Source of the DNA: Camarhynchus parvulus
Lineage: Eukaryota > Chordata > Aves > Passeriformes > Thraupidae
Reading direction: 5' to 3'
DNA length: 64,000 nucleotides
NCBI RefSeq assembly: GCF_901933205.1
Contig: NC_044581.1
Coordinates: 7,674,001-7,738,000, forward strand
Under the pieces are notes generated by a model. The model did not search any database and was not told the origin of the DNA. It saw nothing but the letters and a program-made list of their open reading frames with translations. Shown here piece after piece: positions 63,785-64,000 of this stretch. Each line of letters opens with the position of its first letter. Position 1 is the first letter of the stretch. Position numbers and translations under genes: made by a program.

Positions 63785-64000
63785 ATGTATAGAGTTTTTT
63801 CCTTACGGGATGGATAGTTCAGTGTTTGAGCTCTACAATAACACCCTCAACAGTTGCTCTTGGGAAACCAGAACAAGCTGCAGTCACTTTGCTCCGGGTG
63901 CAACTGTGTCCCCAGCAAAGGACTTTTGATCTGCAGCAGTAATTGGGCTAATTAGGAAGCTGCAAATGCTCCCCCTTCTCCCCAGGTATCTGAGCAGAGC

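Larger units (their letters stand above)
61433..64000. other. GC-rich region, likely first intron of the rightward gene
   Basis: No recognisable coding exon. Long frames (up to 380 codons at 62552-63694) are low-complexity Pro/Arg/Ser-rich translations of GC-rich DNA. A second CpG-dense patch lies at about 62,780-63,380. The last 600 bp are AT-richer. Confidence 0.5.

Overview
The window looks like bird genomic DNA: four CR1 LINE fragments with a possible fifth, compact introns, GC-rich promoter islands, and a gene order matching human 16q22.1 (from memory, chicken chromosome 11). I could reassemble four complete vertebrate genes exon by exon with every splice phase consistent: IL34 (minus, 6 coding exons, 180-185 aa), SF3B3 (minus, 25 coding exons plus a non-coding first exon, 1217 aa), COG4 (plus, 19 exons, 781 aa) and FCSK/FUK (minus, 23 coding exons, 1086 aa). 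At the left edge is the last exon of a short-chain dehydrogenase resembling the C-factor/sniffer group. At the right edge, beyond FCSK, is a CpG-island promoter reading right, where synteny predicts ST3GAL2; no ST3GAL2 coding exon is inside the window.

Layout: 1-330 SDR end; about 1.5-6.0 kb IL34, whose intron 4 holds four identical tRNA-Gly(GCC) genes, one decayed tRNA copy and a 474-bp nearly perfect duplication; 6-9.8 kb intergenic DNA with a CpG island and a degenerate minisatellite; 9.8-38.8 kb SF3B3, with two related C/D box snoRNAs of the SNORD111 type in its introns; 38.7-39.2 kb a head-to-head promoter shared by SF3B3 and COG4; 39.1-52.5 kb COG4; COG4 and FCSK end tail to tail about 350 bp apart; 52.9-60.5 kb FCSK; 60.5-64 kb a second head-to-head promoter region, minisatellite-like DNA and GC-rich DNA without a convincing coding exon.

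The genes are not one pathway. SF3B3 is a U2 snRNP core protein, COG4 is a Golgi tether subunit needed for glycosylation, FCSK salvages fucose for glycoconjugates (loosely related to COG4 function), and IL34 is a CSF1R ligand. The non-coding RNA genes nested in introns (Pol III tRNAs in IL34, snoRNAs in SF3B3) are the most interesting layer. I found no wholly new biological system; the strongest leads are the tRNA-Gly array inside IL34 with its recent duplication, the paired snoRNAs, a GC-AG intron in FCSK, and short duplications between COG4 introns.
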